64,000 nt of DNA from Bacillus sp. AFS059628 (GTDB taxonomy: Bacteria > Bacillota > Bacilli > Bacillales > Bacillaceae_G), in NCBI RefSeq assembly GCF_002571225.1, contig NZ_NVEC01000073.1, positions 1 through 64,000 of the forward strand, given 5' to 3'. The notes below the pieces were generated by a model, which saw only the letters and a list, made by a program, of their open reading frames with translations, did not search any database and was not told the origin of the DNA. Shown in pieces: positions 20,539 through 29,974 of the stretch; position 1 is the stretch's first letter, and every line of letters begins with the position of its first letter. A program made the translations under genes and the position numbers.

Positions 20539-21465
20539 TTATTGTGCAGGTTGCTCTACCCCTTGGTTTTTTATCACCAATCTTTGGTGAAGTTCTTTTT
20601 CTGGATCCAATGGATAAGCAACCACTTGGCCATTCAGTTTAACTTCAACATTCGTTGCATTTCCAATATTAAGTCGTACTTCTTTTAATGTTGATACATT
20701 ATGTTTTTCTATTTGACCCTCTTGTAATGTAGTGTTTAGAATCTCATTCCCCGCATCATCTTTAACATCTACATAACTCGTACCTTTACCCGATATTTCC
20801 AGTTCTAATGTTTTATTATTATGAATTTCCAAAGTAGATACTTTACCAGTTGTCCCAACTACTTTCACTTCTTCTTGTCCAGTTGGCTGTGATGGTTGTT
20901 CTTCTTTCTTTGGCTCTTCTTTTTTCGGTTCTTCTTTTTTCGGTTCTTCTTTTTTCGGCTCTTCCGCTTTCACTTCATCTTTCTTCGTATCTAACGGAGA
21001 GTTTTCCGCTTTTTTAACTTCAATTTTCTCACTTTGAGTATTCGGAACTTTCTCATCATCTTTTCCAGTTAACGCTTGGAAAACAAACCAAATTACCACT
21101 CCAACTGCGATTACTAACAGCGCAACTAAAATTTTCGGCATGTGATCTGCAATTGGCCATGATGAAGATTTTTGCATTGTTTCTTGCGTTTTTTGCCCTG
21201 TTGATACTTGTGGAACGTCACGTTTTTCAGATTGTGGTATCGTACTCTGATATTCTACAAGCAGTTCCTCTCCATTTAATCCAACCGCATCTGCGTATTG
21301 TTTAATGAATGCACGCGCATAAAAAGCTCCTGGCAATACATCATAATTGCCTTCTTCAATCGCTACTAAATGGCGTTTTTGAATTTTTGTAATCTCATGC
21401 AGCTGATCAATAGACAAGCCTTTCGTTCCTCTTGCTTCTTTCAGCTTTTGTCCTAATTCTGTCAC
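20539..21465 (-). CDS. ymfM: RodZ-like helix-turn-helix membrane protein (YmfM type)
   Basis: This is a RodZ family protein, which links MreB-type cytoskeleton and cell-shape control to the membrane. The N-terminal HTH_25 domain (about 1-75) is followed by a single transmembrane helix near 110-132. A lysine/glutamate/proline-rich linker then has at least four tandem KKEEP units encoded by 15-bp repeats, and a C-terminal DUF4115-like domain closes the protein. I choose the GTG start (GTG-ACA-GAA) because GAGGTG lies six bases upstream, giving 308 aa. The repeat linker could vary in length by slippage. Confidence 0.88.
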   Translation of the reverse strand: MTELGQKLKEARGTKGLSIDQLHEITKIQKRHLVAIEEGNYDVLPGAFYARAFIKQYADAVGLNGEELLVEYQSTIPQSEKRDVPQVSTGQKTQETMQKSSSWPIADHMPKILVALLVIAVGVVIWFVFQALTGKDDEKVPNTQSEKIEVKKAENSPLDTKKDEVKAEEPKKEEPKKEEPKKEEPKKEEQPSQPTGQEEVKVVGTTGKVSTLEIHNNKTLELEISGKGTSYVDVKDDAGNEILNTTLQEGQIEKHNVSTLKEVRLNIGNATNVEVKLNGQVVAYPLDPEKELHQRLVIKNQGVEQPAQ

Positions 21466-21486
21466 TACTAACACCTCAATATTTCT

Positions 21487-22272
21487 TTAAAAGTCAAACA
21501 TAGAGAAATTATTTTGCGTACCTTGCTCAATTTCATCTACTAAATTATATTGAATTTCTTCATCATAATCGTTACGCAACTCAATAATATAATCAAAATC
21601 ATCCAATGTGTATTCTGACTGACTCACAAATACATCAGGATGTTCCACAACTTTCGTTGCAGGCAATCTCATAATTTCACGAACAAGCTGCCAATGCCTT
21701 TCGTTAGCACGCTTTGTTGACACGATTCCATCTAAGATGAAAATATTGTCGTCGCTATACTCGTCTTCAATTAATTGACTACGAACCGTTTGCTTAATAA
21801 GAGTAGATGATACAAATAACCATCTTTTATTTGCGCAAACACTTGCGGCAACAATGGATTCTGTTTTTCCGACACGAGGCATTCCTCGTATTCCGATTAG
21901 TTTATGACCTTCTTTTTTCATTATTTCAGCCATAAAGTCTACAAGTAACCCTAATTCATCACGCACAAACCGAAATGTCTTCTTATCATCTGCATCTCGT
22001 TGTATGTACCTACCATGTCTAACCGCTAGCTTGTCTCTTAGCTTTGGCGGACGATATTTCGTTACCGTTATATTATCCATCGTATTTAAAATTGATTCAA
22101 GTCTAGAGATTTGCTCTTGATTATCACACATAAGGAGTAATCCACGTCGTTCATTATCTACACCATTAATTGTGACAATATTAATGCCGAGCATACCGAT
22201 TAACGAAGAAACGTCACCAAGCAAGCCAGGTCGGTTTTTATGTATTTCATATTCAAAATACCATTCAATCAT
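21487..22272 (-). CDS. ymfK: YmfK family protein (DUF3388)
   Basis: This protein is of unknown function and conserved in Bacillus at this locus. The first about 75 residues resemble an ACT-like regulatory domain (PGLLGDVSSLIGMLGINIVTING). The middle has a P-loop-like GMPRVGKTE, suggesting nucleotide binding. The C-terminus is acidic. At 261 aa it is of usual family length. It sits 21 bases before the RodZ-like gene and may share its transcript. Confidence 0.85.
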   Translation of the reverse strand: MIEWYFEYEIHKNRPGLLGDVSSLIGMLGINIVTINGVDNERRGLLLMCDNQEQISRLESILNTMDNITVTKYRPPKLRDKLAVRHGRYIQRDADDKKTFRFVRDELGLLVDFMAEIMKKEGHKLIGIRGMPRVGKTESIVAASVCANKRWLFVSSTLIKQTVRSQLIEDEYSDDNIFILDGIVSTKRANERHWQLVREIMRLPATKVVEHPDVFVSQSEYTLDDFDYIIELRNDYDEEIQYNLVDEIEQGTQNNFSMFDF

Positions 22273-22376
22273 CCAAGATCACTCCCCTTGCTTACTTTAC
22301 ACCTACGTACTATATTATATGATTTCACCTTAATAGGGAAGCTAAATGTATAATCTATCCTGCGTTATTATTATAC

Positions 22377-22413
22377 AAAAAAAATAGAGAGGAGAATCTC
22401 CTCTCTATTTTTT
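22377..22413 (-). terminator. terminator after ymfJ
   Basis: AAATAGAGAGGAGA and TCTCCTCTCTATTT form a near-perfect stem ending at the ymfJ stop codon, with poly-T on the minus strand. Confidence 0.75.
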
Positions 22414-22660
22414 ACTTATGCTGTACAAACTTTACCATTAAGTTTGCGATTGTATGTTGCTCTTGTTCATCAGCAACTTTCCAAAGCTCAGCTAATAGTT
22501 TCTCTTGATCGTTGCGTGCTTCTACTTCATTTGCTAAATAGTCACCAACACGAAATGCCATATCTGATACAGCACCACCATCAAGACCTTTTCCTTGCGC
22601 CTGTTCTAAACGTTCTCCTAAAAAGCTCTTCCATTGATCAAAATTATCTAAAACTGACAT
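22412..22660 (-). CDS. ymfJ: YmfJ, DUF3243 protein
   Basis: A small acidic helical protein of the DUF3243 family, function unknown, conserved in Bacillus. I choose MSVLDNFDQW as start because GAGGTG lies seven bases upstream; the product is then 82 aa. No membrane segment or cysteine is present. It has its own terminator and lies between ymfI and ymfK as in B. subtilis. Confidence 0.88.
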   Translation of the reverse strand: MSVLDNFDQWKSFLGERLEQAQGKGLDGGAVSDMAFRVGDYLANEVEARNDQEKLLAELWKVADEQEQHTIANLMVKFVQHK

Positions 22661-22735
22661 GTGTAAGCACCTCACTACTTAGTAATAGAATCATGCTTAA
22701 TTTGTACAGTTTTTCATTTTTTATGTAAGAAATTT

Positions 22736-23449
22736 TTAGCAATGCCAACCGCCGTTCACTCCGATAATTTGTCCCGTTATATAAGATGCTCCTGGTGATA
22801 CGAGAAATGACACTGTTTTTGCTACTTCTTCTGGCAATCCCAGTCTACCTAACGGAATCTCTTCAGCAATTTCATTCTTATCCTCTTCTGAAAATACATT
22901 TAACATTTCCGTTTCAATTGCACCTGGCGCCACCGCGTTCACTCTTATTCCACTTAATGAAACTTCTTTCGCTAAAGCTTTCACATATGAATTTTGCGCA
23001 CCTTTTACCATCGAGTACAGCACTTCACATGATGCACCAATTTGTCCCCATATAGATGAAACAAGTACAATATTACCGCTTCTCCGCTGAATCATTGAAG
23101 GCAGTGCCATTGATAATACTTTATATATACTCTTCACTTGAAGTTCTACCATGTAATTCAATTCATCGTTCGTTACATCTGTTACGAGTCCAAATATACT
23201 CTTCCCAGCTGCATATACGATAACATCAAGAGGATGTTCAATTTGGTCCCACAATTGCTCTGCTCCATCAGCAGAAGCTAAATTGGCTTGAACAGGAATC
23301 ACTTCATCCCATTCTTTCTGCAACTCATTCACTTTTTCTACACTGTTATTATAATGAATATATACTGTATATCCATCTTGAATTAATTGTTTTGAAATAG
23401 CAGAGCCAATTCCTCCGCTTCCCCCAGTTACTAATGCATACTTTTTCAT
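22736..23449 (-). CDS. ymfI: short-chain dehydrogenase/reductase (YmfI)
   Basis: An NAD(P)-dependent oxidoreductase resembling 3-oxoacyl-ACP reductase FabG. The Rossmann motif TGGSGGIGSAI is at the N-terminus, followed by VYAAGKS (a variant of NNAG), the catalytic Ser in LVSSIWG, and the Tyr/Lys pair of YSMVKGA. GxxGxxG and PGAIETEM complete the family pattern. At 237 aa it is standard. The substrate is unknown. It lies downstream of the ymfF-ymfH peptidase pair. Confidence 0.9.
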   Translation of the reverse strand: MKKYALVTGGSGGIGSAISKQLIQDGYTVYIHYNNSVEKVNELQKEWDEVIPVQANLASADGAEQLWDQIEHPLDVIVYAAGKSIFGLVTDVTNDELNYMVELQVKSIYKVLSMALPSMIQRRSGNIVLVSSIWGQIGASCEVLYSMVKGAQNSYVKALAKEVSLSGIRVNAVAPGAIETEMLNVFSEEDKNEIAEEIPLGRLGLPEEVAKTVSFLVSPGASYITGQIIGVNGGWHC

Positions 23450-23492
23450 ACAATTCCTCTCTTATCTCAATAAAATCTTTCTCCTACAAATA

Positions 23493-23542
23493 AATAATAC
23501 CCTCATCTTACAATTTATCAATGATAAGATGAGGGTATTATT
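23493..23542 (-). terminator. 18-bp perfect hairpin between ymfH and ymfI
   Basis: Two perfect 18-base arms (AATAATACCCTCATCTTA and its complement) enclose a 14-base loop directly after the ymfH stop. The T-run that follows is interrupted by A, so it may be a terminator or a transcript-stabilising stem. Confidence 0.6.
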
Positions 23543-23552
23543 GTGAAACCTT

Positions 23553-24839
23553 TTATTTTTTCGGTAAAACTTGACAAACACTCATTTTCTCTTCTGATAA
23601 TAATAATTTGGCTACTTCTTGTAAATCTTGAACCGTTAGACTTTCTAATACAGTCAATGCATCAAACAGACTAGATTCATTAAACGCATATCGTGTAAAT
23701 TGATTTGCAATATATTCAGGTGAATTCAAGGAGCGTAAAAAGCCACCTATTTTCTTTTTCTTTACTCGTTCTAATACCGCCTCATCTAATTGATCATAAT
23801 TTGTATTTAATAAAATCCCTTTCAAACGCTCTTCCAGCTCATCAGGTTGCTTCGTATCGCCGCCTACCATTGCAAAACCGAAGTTATTCTCTTCCGTATA
23901 ATCATACGAGAACGAATCATCAATAAGCCCTTCATTATATAAAGATTCGTAATGAACGGAGCTCTTCCCAAATAAATAATCTAAAAGTAACGTAAGCGCA
24001 ATTTCTTGTTTTAAAAGGGCTTTCCCTTTTTCTTTTAAGTTTGTCGCTTTAATACCAACTAAACATTTCGGTGTTTGTACAGGCATTGAAATAATCTTCT
24101 TCTTTTCATTTACCTCATCTGGTTCTTCTTCAAATGAACGTACAATTTCCGACTGATTTTTATAATCTTTTTTCGCTTGATTTTCACGTACTAAATCCAT
24201 TGTTTCCTCTGGATCGATTGCACCCACAACAAATAGTAACATATTGCTCGGATGATAAAACGTTTCATAACATTCATATAATAAGTCTTTCGTAATTTTA
24301 CTAATCGACTCAATTGTCCCTGCAATATCAATTTTAATTGGGTGCTTTACAAACAAGCTATCAATTAACCCAAAGTATAAGCGCCAATCCGGATTATCTT
24401 GATACATTTGAATTTCTTGCCCGATAATCCCCTTCTCTTTTTCAACTGTTTTTTCAGAAAAGTAAGGCTCTTGTACGAAGTTTAACAATGTATTTAAATT
24501 TTGTTCTACATTTGATGTACATGAAAAAAGGTAAGCTGTTCTTGTGAACGATGTGAAAGCATTTGCCGATGCTCCTTGTTTACTAAACAATTGGAAGGCA
24601 TCGTGATCTTCTTTTTCAAATAATTTATGCTCAAGAAAATGAGCAATTCCATCAGGCACACGAATCATTTCTTCTTTGCCTAGTGGTACGAATGTATTAT
24701 CCATAGAACCATATTTTGTCGTAAACGTTGCAAATGTTTTATTAAATCCTTGCTTCGGTAAAATATATACATCTAATCCATTAGGAAGTTTTTCATAATA
24801 GAGCGTCTCTTTTAATTGCTCATAAACAATTTTCTCCAT
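23553..24839 (-). CDS. ymfH: M16 family zinc peptidase (YmfH)
   Basis: A pitrilysin-type (M16) peptidase. The inverted zinc motif HFLEH (HxxEH) is at about residue 68, so this member has the catalytic site. The 428 aa form the two repeated M16 half-domains, with no signal peptide. The ATG directly follows the stop of ymfF, so the two are translated from one mRNA and probably form a heterodimer, as M16 pairs often do. The cellular substrate is unknown. Confidence 0.92.
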   Translation of the reverse strand: MEKIVYEQLKETLYYEKLPNGLDVYILPKQGFNKTFATFTTKYGSMDNTFVPLGKEEMIRVPDGIAHFLEHKLFEKEDHDAFQLFSKQGASANAFTSFTRTAYLFSCTSNVEQNLNTLLNFVQEPYFSEKTVEKEKGIIGQEIQMYQDNPDWRLYFGLIDSLFVKHPIKIDIAGTIESISKITKDLLYECYETFYHPSNMLLFVVGAIDPEETMDLVRENQAKKDYKNQSEIVRSFEEEPDEVNEKKKIISMPVQTPKCLVGIKATNLKEKGKALLKQEIALTLLLDYLFGKSSVHYESLYNEGLIDDSFSYDYTEENNFGFAMVGGDTKQPDELEERLKGILLNTNYDQLDEAVLERVKKKKIGGFLRSLNSPEYIANQFTRYAFNESSLFDALTVLESLTVQDLQEVAKLLLSEEKMSVCQVLPKK

Positions 24840-26114
24840 TTATTCTCCCTCCGTTCCTTGTAAAAAGTAAATTGTATCTAGTTCAATATTTTTAGCAACT
24901 TTCACAATCTCTTCTTTCGTCACACTTTCAATACCTGTAAGCCATTCTTCAACCGGACGCGTACGATCTGAAATAATACCATGATACAGCATTTCCACAA
25001 ATCCGCGTGGTGTATCAATCGCCTCTAATATTTGATTTTGAATAACACTTTTCGTTTGATGCATCTCTTCTTCAGAAAAATCACCATTTTGCATCGCTAG
25101 CATTTGTTCTTTAATAATCTCAACAGCTTTTTCATAATTTTTCGCTTCGATCCCTGACATGACAAACAATAAGCCTTTATGACTTTCAAAGCGGGATGCT
25201 GCATAGTACGCTAAACTATTTTTTTCACGAACGTTAACGAATAACTTCGAATGAGAAAATCCTCCAAATAATCCATTGAACAATTGCAGTGCAAAATAAT
25301 CTTCATCTTTATACGTAATAAACGTACGATAACCGATGTGTAATTTACTTTGTTTTAATTCTTGTTGTTCAACAACTTCTTTTTCTTCATTATTTCTCTT
25401 ATGAAGAAGTACATTTCTTTCTCTCGCAGGACGTGCTGAAATAGAAAAATACTTACTTACAAGATCCACTGCGTTTTCTGAAATATCACCAATAATGTAT
25501 AGATCCATTTCATCTTCTGCTAACACTTTTTGATAATATTGATACAAACTTTCATTTGTAATAGAAGAAACACTCTCTTTTTTCCCATTTGCACTTAAAC
25601 GATACGGTTCTACTTTGCACATTTCTTCAATTAAACGCTCGTTTGCATAGCGCATTTTATCATCGTACGTAGCTTCAATTCGTTGCAAGAGCGCTCTCTT
25701 TTCACTTTCTACGATAGAAGGTAGAAAACCATTCCCCTCTGTTGCTGGGTGCAAAACGATATCCGATAACATAGAAAGTGCTTTTTCAAATAGCGGTGGT
25801 GCATCATGTAAATAAACTTCATTTGCAATATCTACATAAATAGAGATAATATGGTCTTCTCCTTTTTTACTTACATCTACTGCTAAAGAAGATCCATATA
25901 ATTCTTCTAAATATTGACGAAGACGAATTACAGAAGGAAGCTTTTCTGTCGCACTTTGCAATACGTATGGCAATAGGGCACGCTCTGTCACCGTCTCCTC
26001 ATTTAAAGGTGCCTTAAAACGAAATACAAAAGTATTTGTTTTATATTTATCAGTTGGAATAATATGTACTCGCAAACCACCTAACTCATGTAACTGTTGT
26101 TCCATTAGTTTCAT
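24840..26114 (-). CDS. ymfF: M16-like peptidase homologue without the zinc motif (YmfF)
   Basis: Paralogue of the neighbouring ymfH product with the same M16 fold, but the HxxEH motif is missing at the expected N-terminal position. It is therefore probably the non-catalytic partner. The 424-aa length is normal. GGAGG lies seven bases before the ATG. It is the first gene of the ymfF-ymfH pair, whose reading frames abut. Confidence 0.9.
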   Translation of the reverse strand: MKLMEQQLHELGGLRVHIIPTDKYKTNTFVFRFKAPLNEETVTERALLPYVLQSATEKLPSVIRLRQYLEELYGSSLAVDVSKKGEDHIISIYVDIANEVYLHDAPPLFEKALSMLSDIVLHPATEGNGFLPSIVESEKRALLQRIEATYDDKMRYANERLIEEMCKVEPYRLSANGKKESVSSITNESLYQYYQKVLAEDEMDLYIIGDISENAVDLVSKYFSISARPARERNVLLHKRNNEEKEVVEQQELKQSKLHIGYRTFITYKDEDYFALQLFNGLFGGFSHSKLFVNVREKNSLAYYAASRFESHKGLLFVMSGIEAKNYEKAVEIIKEQMLAMQNGDFSEEEMHQTKSVIQNQILEAIDTPRGFVEMLYHGIISDRTRPVEEWLTGIESVTKEEIVKVAKNIELDTIYFLQGTEGE

Positions 26115-26276
26115 TTATAGCCCTCCTTTACGTATGTAGGAATATTCCTCTTCAATATACAGTTTTTAGAAATAAAAAATCAACTTTTCTTCCTCACTAT
26201 ACTTACATTAGTCTCTTTCTAAAAACTTGAATATGTAAGGAAAATAGTAAAATTCCGTATTAAATATAGTCTATGT

Positions 26277-26309
26277 AAAAAAGCCCGCACTAATGTGCGA
26301 GCTTTTTTT
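26277..26309 (-). terminator. terminator after nupQ
   Basis: AAAAGCCCGCAC and GTGCGAGCTTTT form a stem, with one mismatch, around TAAT, followed by poly-T on the minus strand at the end of the transporter operon. Confidence 0.8.
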
Positions 26310-26313
26310 ATAC

Positions 26314-27273
26314 TTATCGTTTTCCTTTTTCATAAGGAGTTCCTAATGCTTTCGGAGCTTCAGAACGACCTACAAAACCAACAAGCGCTAATATTGTGAA
26401 GACATACGGTAATATCGTTAATAAAACACTCGGAATTTGATCTAATACAGGAATTGTTCCACCAGTTACACTTAACGATTGTGCAAAACCGAAGAATAGT
26501 GCTGCACCTAATGCACCTAGTGGATTCCACTTCCCAAAGATCATAGCAGCTAATGCTAAGAAACCTTGTCCAGTAATAGTTGCCCCTGAGAAGTTATTAG
26601 AAATTGACATTGCAAAAATTGCTCCACCAATCCCAGCAAACACCCCTGATATGCAAACGCCAATATAGCGCATTTTATATACGTTAATCCCCATCGTATC
26701 CGCTGCCATTGGATGCTCACCAACTGCACGAAGACGAAGACCGAACGGTGTTTTATAAATAACATACCAAACAACGAATGCTAAAATAATTGCAATATAC
26801 GACGTTATTGGTACGTTAGAGAAGAATATTTTCCCTAAAACCGGAATATCTGAAAGGCCTGGAATGTCAATCTTTTCAATACGGTACTGAATAAAGTCAG
26901 TCTGTCCTTTATCAAAAATCTTCTTAATTGCAAATACCGTTAATCCAAGAGATAAGAAGTTAATCGCTACACCACTTACAACTTGATCCGCTCGGAATGT
27001 AATAGATGCTACCGCATGAAGTAATGCAAATAAACCACTACCAATTGCCGCAAATAATAACGCAATCCACGGAGTCATCGTGCCCCAAGTATCACCCATT
27101 AATAAGTTTGTAACAACTCCAATAAATGCACCAAATAGCATTAGTCCTTCTAATCCGATATTTACAACACCCGATCGTTCACTAAATACACCACCTAGTG
27201 CTGTAAAAATTATAGGTGCCGATGTATATAACGTACCCGTCACAAGAATGGCTAATATATCTAAAAAGCTCAT
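26314..27273 (-). CDS. nupQ: nucleoside ABC transporter permease (NupQ type)
   Basis: Second permease of a branched-chain-transporter-like (BPD_transp_2) importer for nucleosides. The 319 aa contain about eight to nine hydrophobic helices, and the conserved ERSGVVNIGLEGLMLFGA segment occurs near residue 35. Its start codon directly follows the stop of nupP. Together with nupP, the ATPase nupO and the lipoprotein nupN it forms one importer. Guanosine is the known substrate in B. subtilis; the guanine riboswitch ahead of the operon supports that. Confidence 0.92.
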   Translation of the reverse strand: MSFLDILAILVTGTLYTSAPIIFTALGGVFSERSGVVNIGLEGLMLFGAFIGVVTNLLMGDTWGTMTPWIALLFAAIGSGLFALLHAVASITFRADQVVSGVAINFLSLGLTVFAIKKIFDKGQTDFIQYRIEKIDIPGLSDIPVLGKIFFSNVPITSYIAIILAFVVWYVIYKTPFGLRLRAVGEHPMAADTMGINVYKMRYIGVCISGVFAGIGGAIFAMSISNNFSGATITGQGFLALAAMIFGKWNPLGALGAALFFGFAQSLSVTGGTIPVLDQIPSVLLTILPYVFTILALVGFVGRSEAPKALGTPYEKGKR

Positions 27274-28332
27274 TTATTTCCCCTCCTTGCTCATGCGTGT
27301 AAGCGCCCATCTTAACACATAACTACATGCAACAAAGAAGATGATACATGCAATAATTACATTAATAAGCTCTGATGGTACATCTGCCTCAAAGTTCATT
27401 TGAGGGGAAGCACTTTTCAAACCACCAAATAATAAAGCTGAAAGGATAATACCAAACGGATTGTTCCCTCCAAGTAAGGCTACGGCAATCCCATCAAATC
27501 CTACTCCTGTAAACGAAGACATTGCTGTCATACTTTGGAATGTTCCTAATCCTTCCATCGCGCCACCAATCCCCGCAAATGCACCAGCAATTGTCATAGA
27601 GAATACTACATTGCGAGAAACTTTCATACCAGCATATTTGGAAGCATGTTGATTAAATCCTACTGATTTTAATTCATAACCTAAAGTTGTTCGATCTAAT
27701 AAGAACCACATTAAAATAGCGATTAAAATTGCCACAACAATTCCCCAGTGAAGGCGCGAACCGTCAGTAATACTAGCAAGCCAGTCTGAAGATAATGACG
27801 CACTCTCTTTAATGTCATACGTTTTATCATTACCCTCGTGTAAGAAACGCTTAATAATGTCATATGTTACGTATAACGCAATATAGTTCATCATAATTGT
27901 TACAATAACTTCATTAACTTGAAATTTCCCCTTTAAATATCCAGGGATGAAACCCCAAATTCCACCTACTAATGCTGCAAATAAAATTGATAACGGAATG
28001 TGAAGAACAGCTGGTAGCGAGACTGCATAACCGAACCAAACTGCTGCAAGCCAACCCACCAGCAATTGGCCCTCTACCCCAATATTAAATAAACCTGTTC
28101 GAAATGCAAACGCCACTGATAAACCAGCAAGAATAAGTGGTATCATTGTACGAAGCGTTTCACCAATCGCACTCGCGCTACCGAACATCCCTGTCCAAAG
28201 CGCACTATAACCAACAACTGGGTCATAACCACTAACTAGCATTACAATTCCTCCGACAAGTAAGCCGAAAATAACGGATAGTACTGGGACTAAAATATTT
28301 ATCGTTCGTTCTGTTAAAAGTTTTTTAGCCAT
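27274..28332 (-). CDS. nupP: nucleoside ABC transporter permease (NupP type)
   Basis: First permease of the nucleoside importer, 352 aa, with about nine transmembrane segments. It carries the family sequence FRTGLFNIGVEGQLLVGW near residue 80, homologous to the matching segment in nupQ. It overlaps nupO by eight bases, showing translational coupling. Confidence 0.92.
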   Translation of the reverse strand: MAKKLLTERTINILVPVLSVIFGLLVGGIVMLVSGYDPVVGYSALWTGMFGSASAIGETLRTMIPLILAGLSVAFAFRTGLFNIGVEGQLLVGWLAAVWFGYAVSLPAVLHIPLSILFAALVGGIWGFIPGYLKGKFQVNEVIVTIMMNYIALYVTYDIIKRFLHEGNDKTYDIKESASLSSDWLASITDGSRLHWGIVVAILIAILMWFLLDRTTLGYELKSVGFNQHASKYAGMKVSRNVVFSMTIAGAFAGIGGAMEGLGTFQSMTAMSSFTGVGFDGIAVALLGGNNPFGIILSALLFGGLKSASPQMNFEADVPSELINVIIACIIFFVACSYVLRWALTRMSKEGK

Positions 28333-29857
28333 TTGTACCCACCTGCTCCTTCTTTGTTCCTCCAGCCATTAACAACCCAAGCTGTTGTTCATTCGTTTCT
28401 TTCGCATCAACAATTGCTACGATTTCCCCTTCATAAATAACAGCAATTCGGTCACTAACATTTAAGATTTCATCTAACTCTAGCGATAAAAGTAATACCC
28501 CTTTTCCTTTATCCCTTTGCTCTATTAATCTCTTATGAATAAATTCAATTGCTCCTACATCTAAACCACGTGTGGGCTGTGCCGCGATTAGTAAATCTGG
28601 ATTTCGGTCTACTTCACGTGCAATAATTGCTTTTTGTTGATTCCCCCCAGATAAAGCGCGTGCTAACGTTTGCTCACTAGGTGTACGTACATCAAACTGT
28701 TCAATAAGCGCCTTTGCTTTTTCTGTAATTTTACTGAAATTCAAAATCCCTTTCTTTGAAAACGGGTTTTTATAGTACGTTTGCAGCACTATATTATCTC
28801 TAACAGAAAAGTCAAGAACAAGGCCGTGTTTATGACGATCTTCTGGAATATGACCAATTCCTTCTTCTGTTATTCTTCTAACAGGCCAATTTGTTATTTC
28901 TTTTCCTTTAATTGCAATAGAACCTGACTCAACTTTTCGTAAACCAGTAATTGCTTCTATTAATTCACTTTGTCCATTTCCATCAATCCCTGCAATTCCA
29001 ACAATTTCTCCCGCACGAACAGTTAAGTCAAGGCCTTTTACAGCAGGTAGTTGACGTGCATCGTGAACAACAAGGTTTGCAATTGAAAGTACCTCTTCTT
29101 TTGGTTTCGCGTCTATTTTTTCTGTTTTAAAATTCACTTGACGTCCGACCATTAATTCTGCAAGTTTATTTTCATCCGTATTTGCAACGTCAACCGTTCC
29201 AATCCCTTTTCCTTTACGAATAATCGTACAACGATCGCAAACTTCCATAATTTCTTTCAACTTATGTGTAATAAGAACAATAGATTTTCCTTCTTGCACA
29301 AGCTTTTTCATAATTTGAATGAGCTCATGAATTTCTTGTGGTGTTAACACAGCTGTTGGCTCATCAAATATTAAAATTTCCGCACCACGATAAAGAGTTT
29401 TCAAAATCTCAACTCGCTGTTGCATACCAACTGAAATATCCTGTATTTTCGCATATGGATCTACAGCTAAACCGTATTGTTCAGACAGTTTTTGAATTTC
29501 TTTAGCAGCTTCGTCAACAGCAATTTTCCCTTTTTTCTTTGGTTCATTTCCGAGAATAATATTCTCTGTAACTGTAAAATTATGAACAAGCATAAAGTGC
29601 TGATGAACCATTCCAATACCAAGGTCATTTGCTATATTCGGATTTGTGATTTTTACAGGCTTTCCTTTAATTTTAATTTCACCTTGTTCTGGTTGGTACA
29701 AACCAAATAGTACATTCATCAATGTGGATTTCCCTGCACCATTTTCTCCAAGTAAAGCATGTATTTCTCCTTGCTTTACTTGCAGCGTAATATCATCATT
29801 CGCTACAATGCCTGGGAATACTTTCGTAATGTTATTCATCTCAATTACGTATTCCAT
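28325..29857 (-). CDS. nupO: nucleoside ABC transporter ATP-binding protein (NupO type)
   Basis: A 510-aa ATPase with two ABC domains in tandem, as in sugar and nucleoside importers of this class. The first domain has Walker A GENGAGKST, signature SVGMQQR and Walker B LIFDEPTAVL. The second has a degenerate Walker A (GIDGNGQSE) but an intact signature LSGGNQQK. The start MEYVIEMNN is chosen because AAGGAGG lies close upstream; the in-frame extension reads through that site. It acts with nupN, nupP and nupQ. Confidence 0.93.
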   Translation of the reverse strand: MEYVIEMNNITKVFPGIVANDDITLQVKQGEIHALLGENGAGKSTLMNVLFGLYQPEQGEIKIKGKPVKITNPNIANDLGIGMVHQHFMLVHNFTVTENIILGNEPKKKGKIAVDEAAKEIQKLSEQYGLAVDPYAKIQDISVGMQQRVEILKTLYRGAEILIFDEPTAVLTPQEIHELIQIMKKLVQEGKSIVLITHKLKEIMEVCDRCTIIRKGKGIGTVDVANTDENKLAELMVGRQVNFKTEKIDAKPKEEVLSIANLVVHDARQLPAVKGLDLTVRAGEIVGIAGIDGNGQSELIEAITGLRKVESGSIAIKGKEITNWPVRRITEEGIGHIPEDRHKHGLVLDFSVRDNIVLQTYYKNPFSKKGILNFSKITEKAKALIEQFDVRTPSEQTLARALSGGNQQKAIIAREVDRNPDLLIAAQPTRGLDVGAIEFIHKRLIEQRDKGKGVLLLSLELDEILNVSDRIAVIYEGEIVAIVDAKETNEQQLGLLMAGGTKKEQVGTNG

Positions 29858-29933
29858 TTCGTTCCTCCTTTTAACAGGGAACATTCCCTATTACACTATT
29901 AACTTATTAAGCAATTTGGAAGTTTTATACATA

Positions 29934-29962
29934 CAAAGGTTAGTTCTATGAACTAACCTTTG
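29934..29962 (-). terminator. hairpin between nupN and nupO
   Basis: CAAAGGTTAGTTC and its complement form a 13-bp stem around a three-base loop. The following T-run is weak, so it probably gives partial termination or 3' protection. That would allow more of the binding lipoprotein than of the ATPase and permeases. Confidence 0.6.
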
Positions 29963-29974
29963 CTATTTCTCTAT

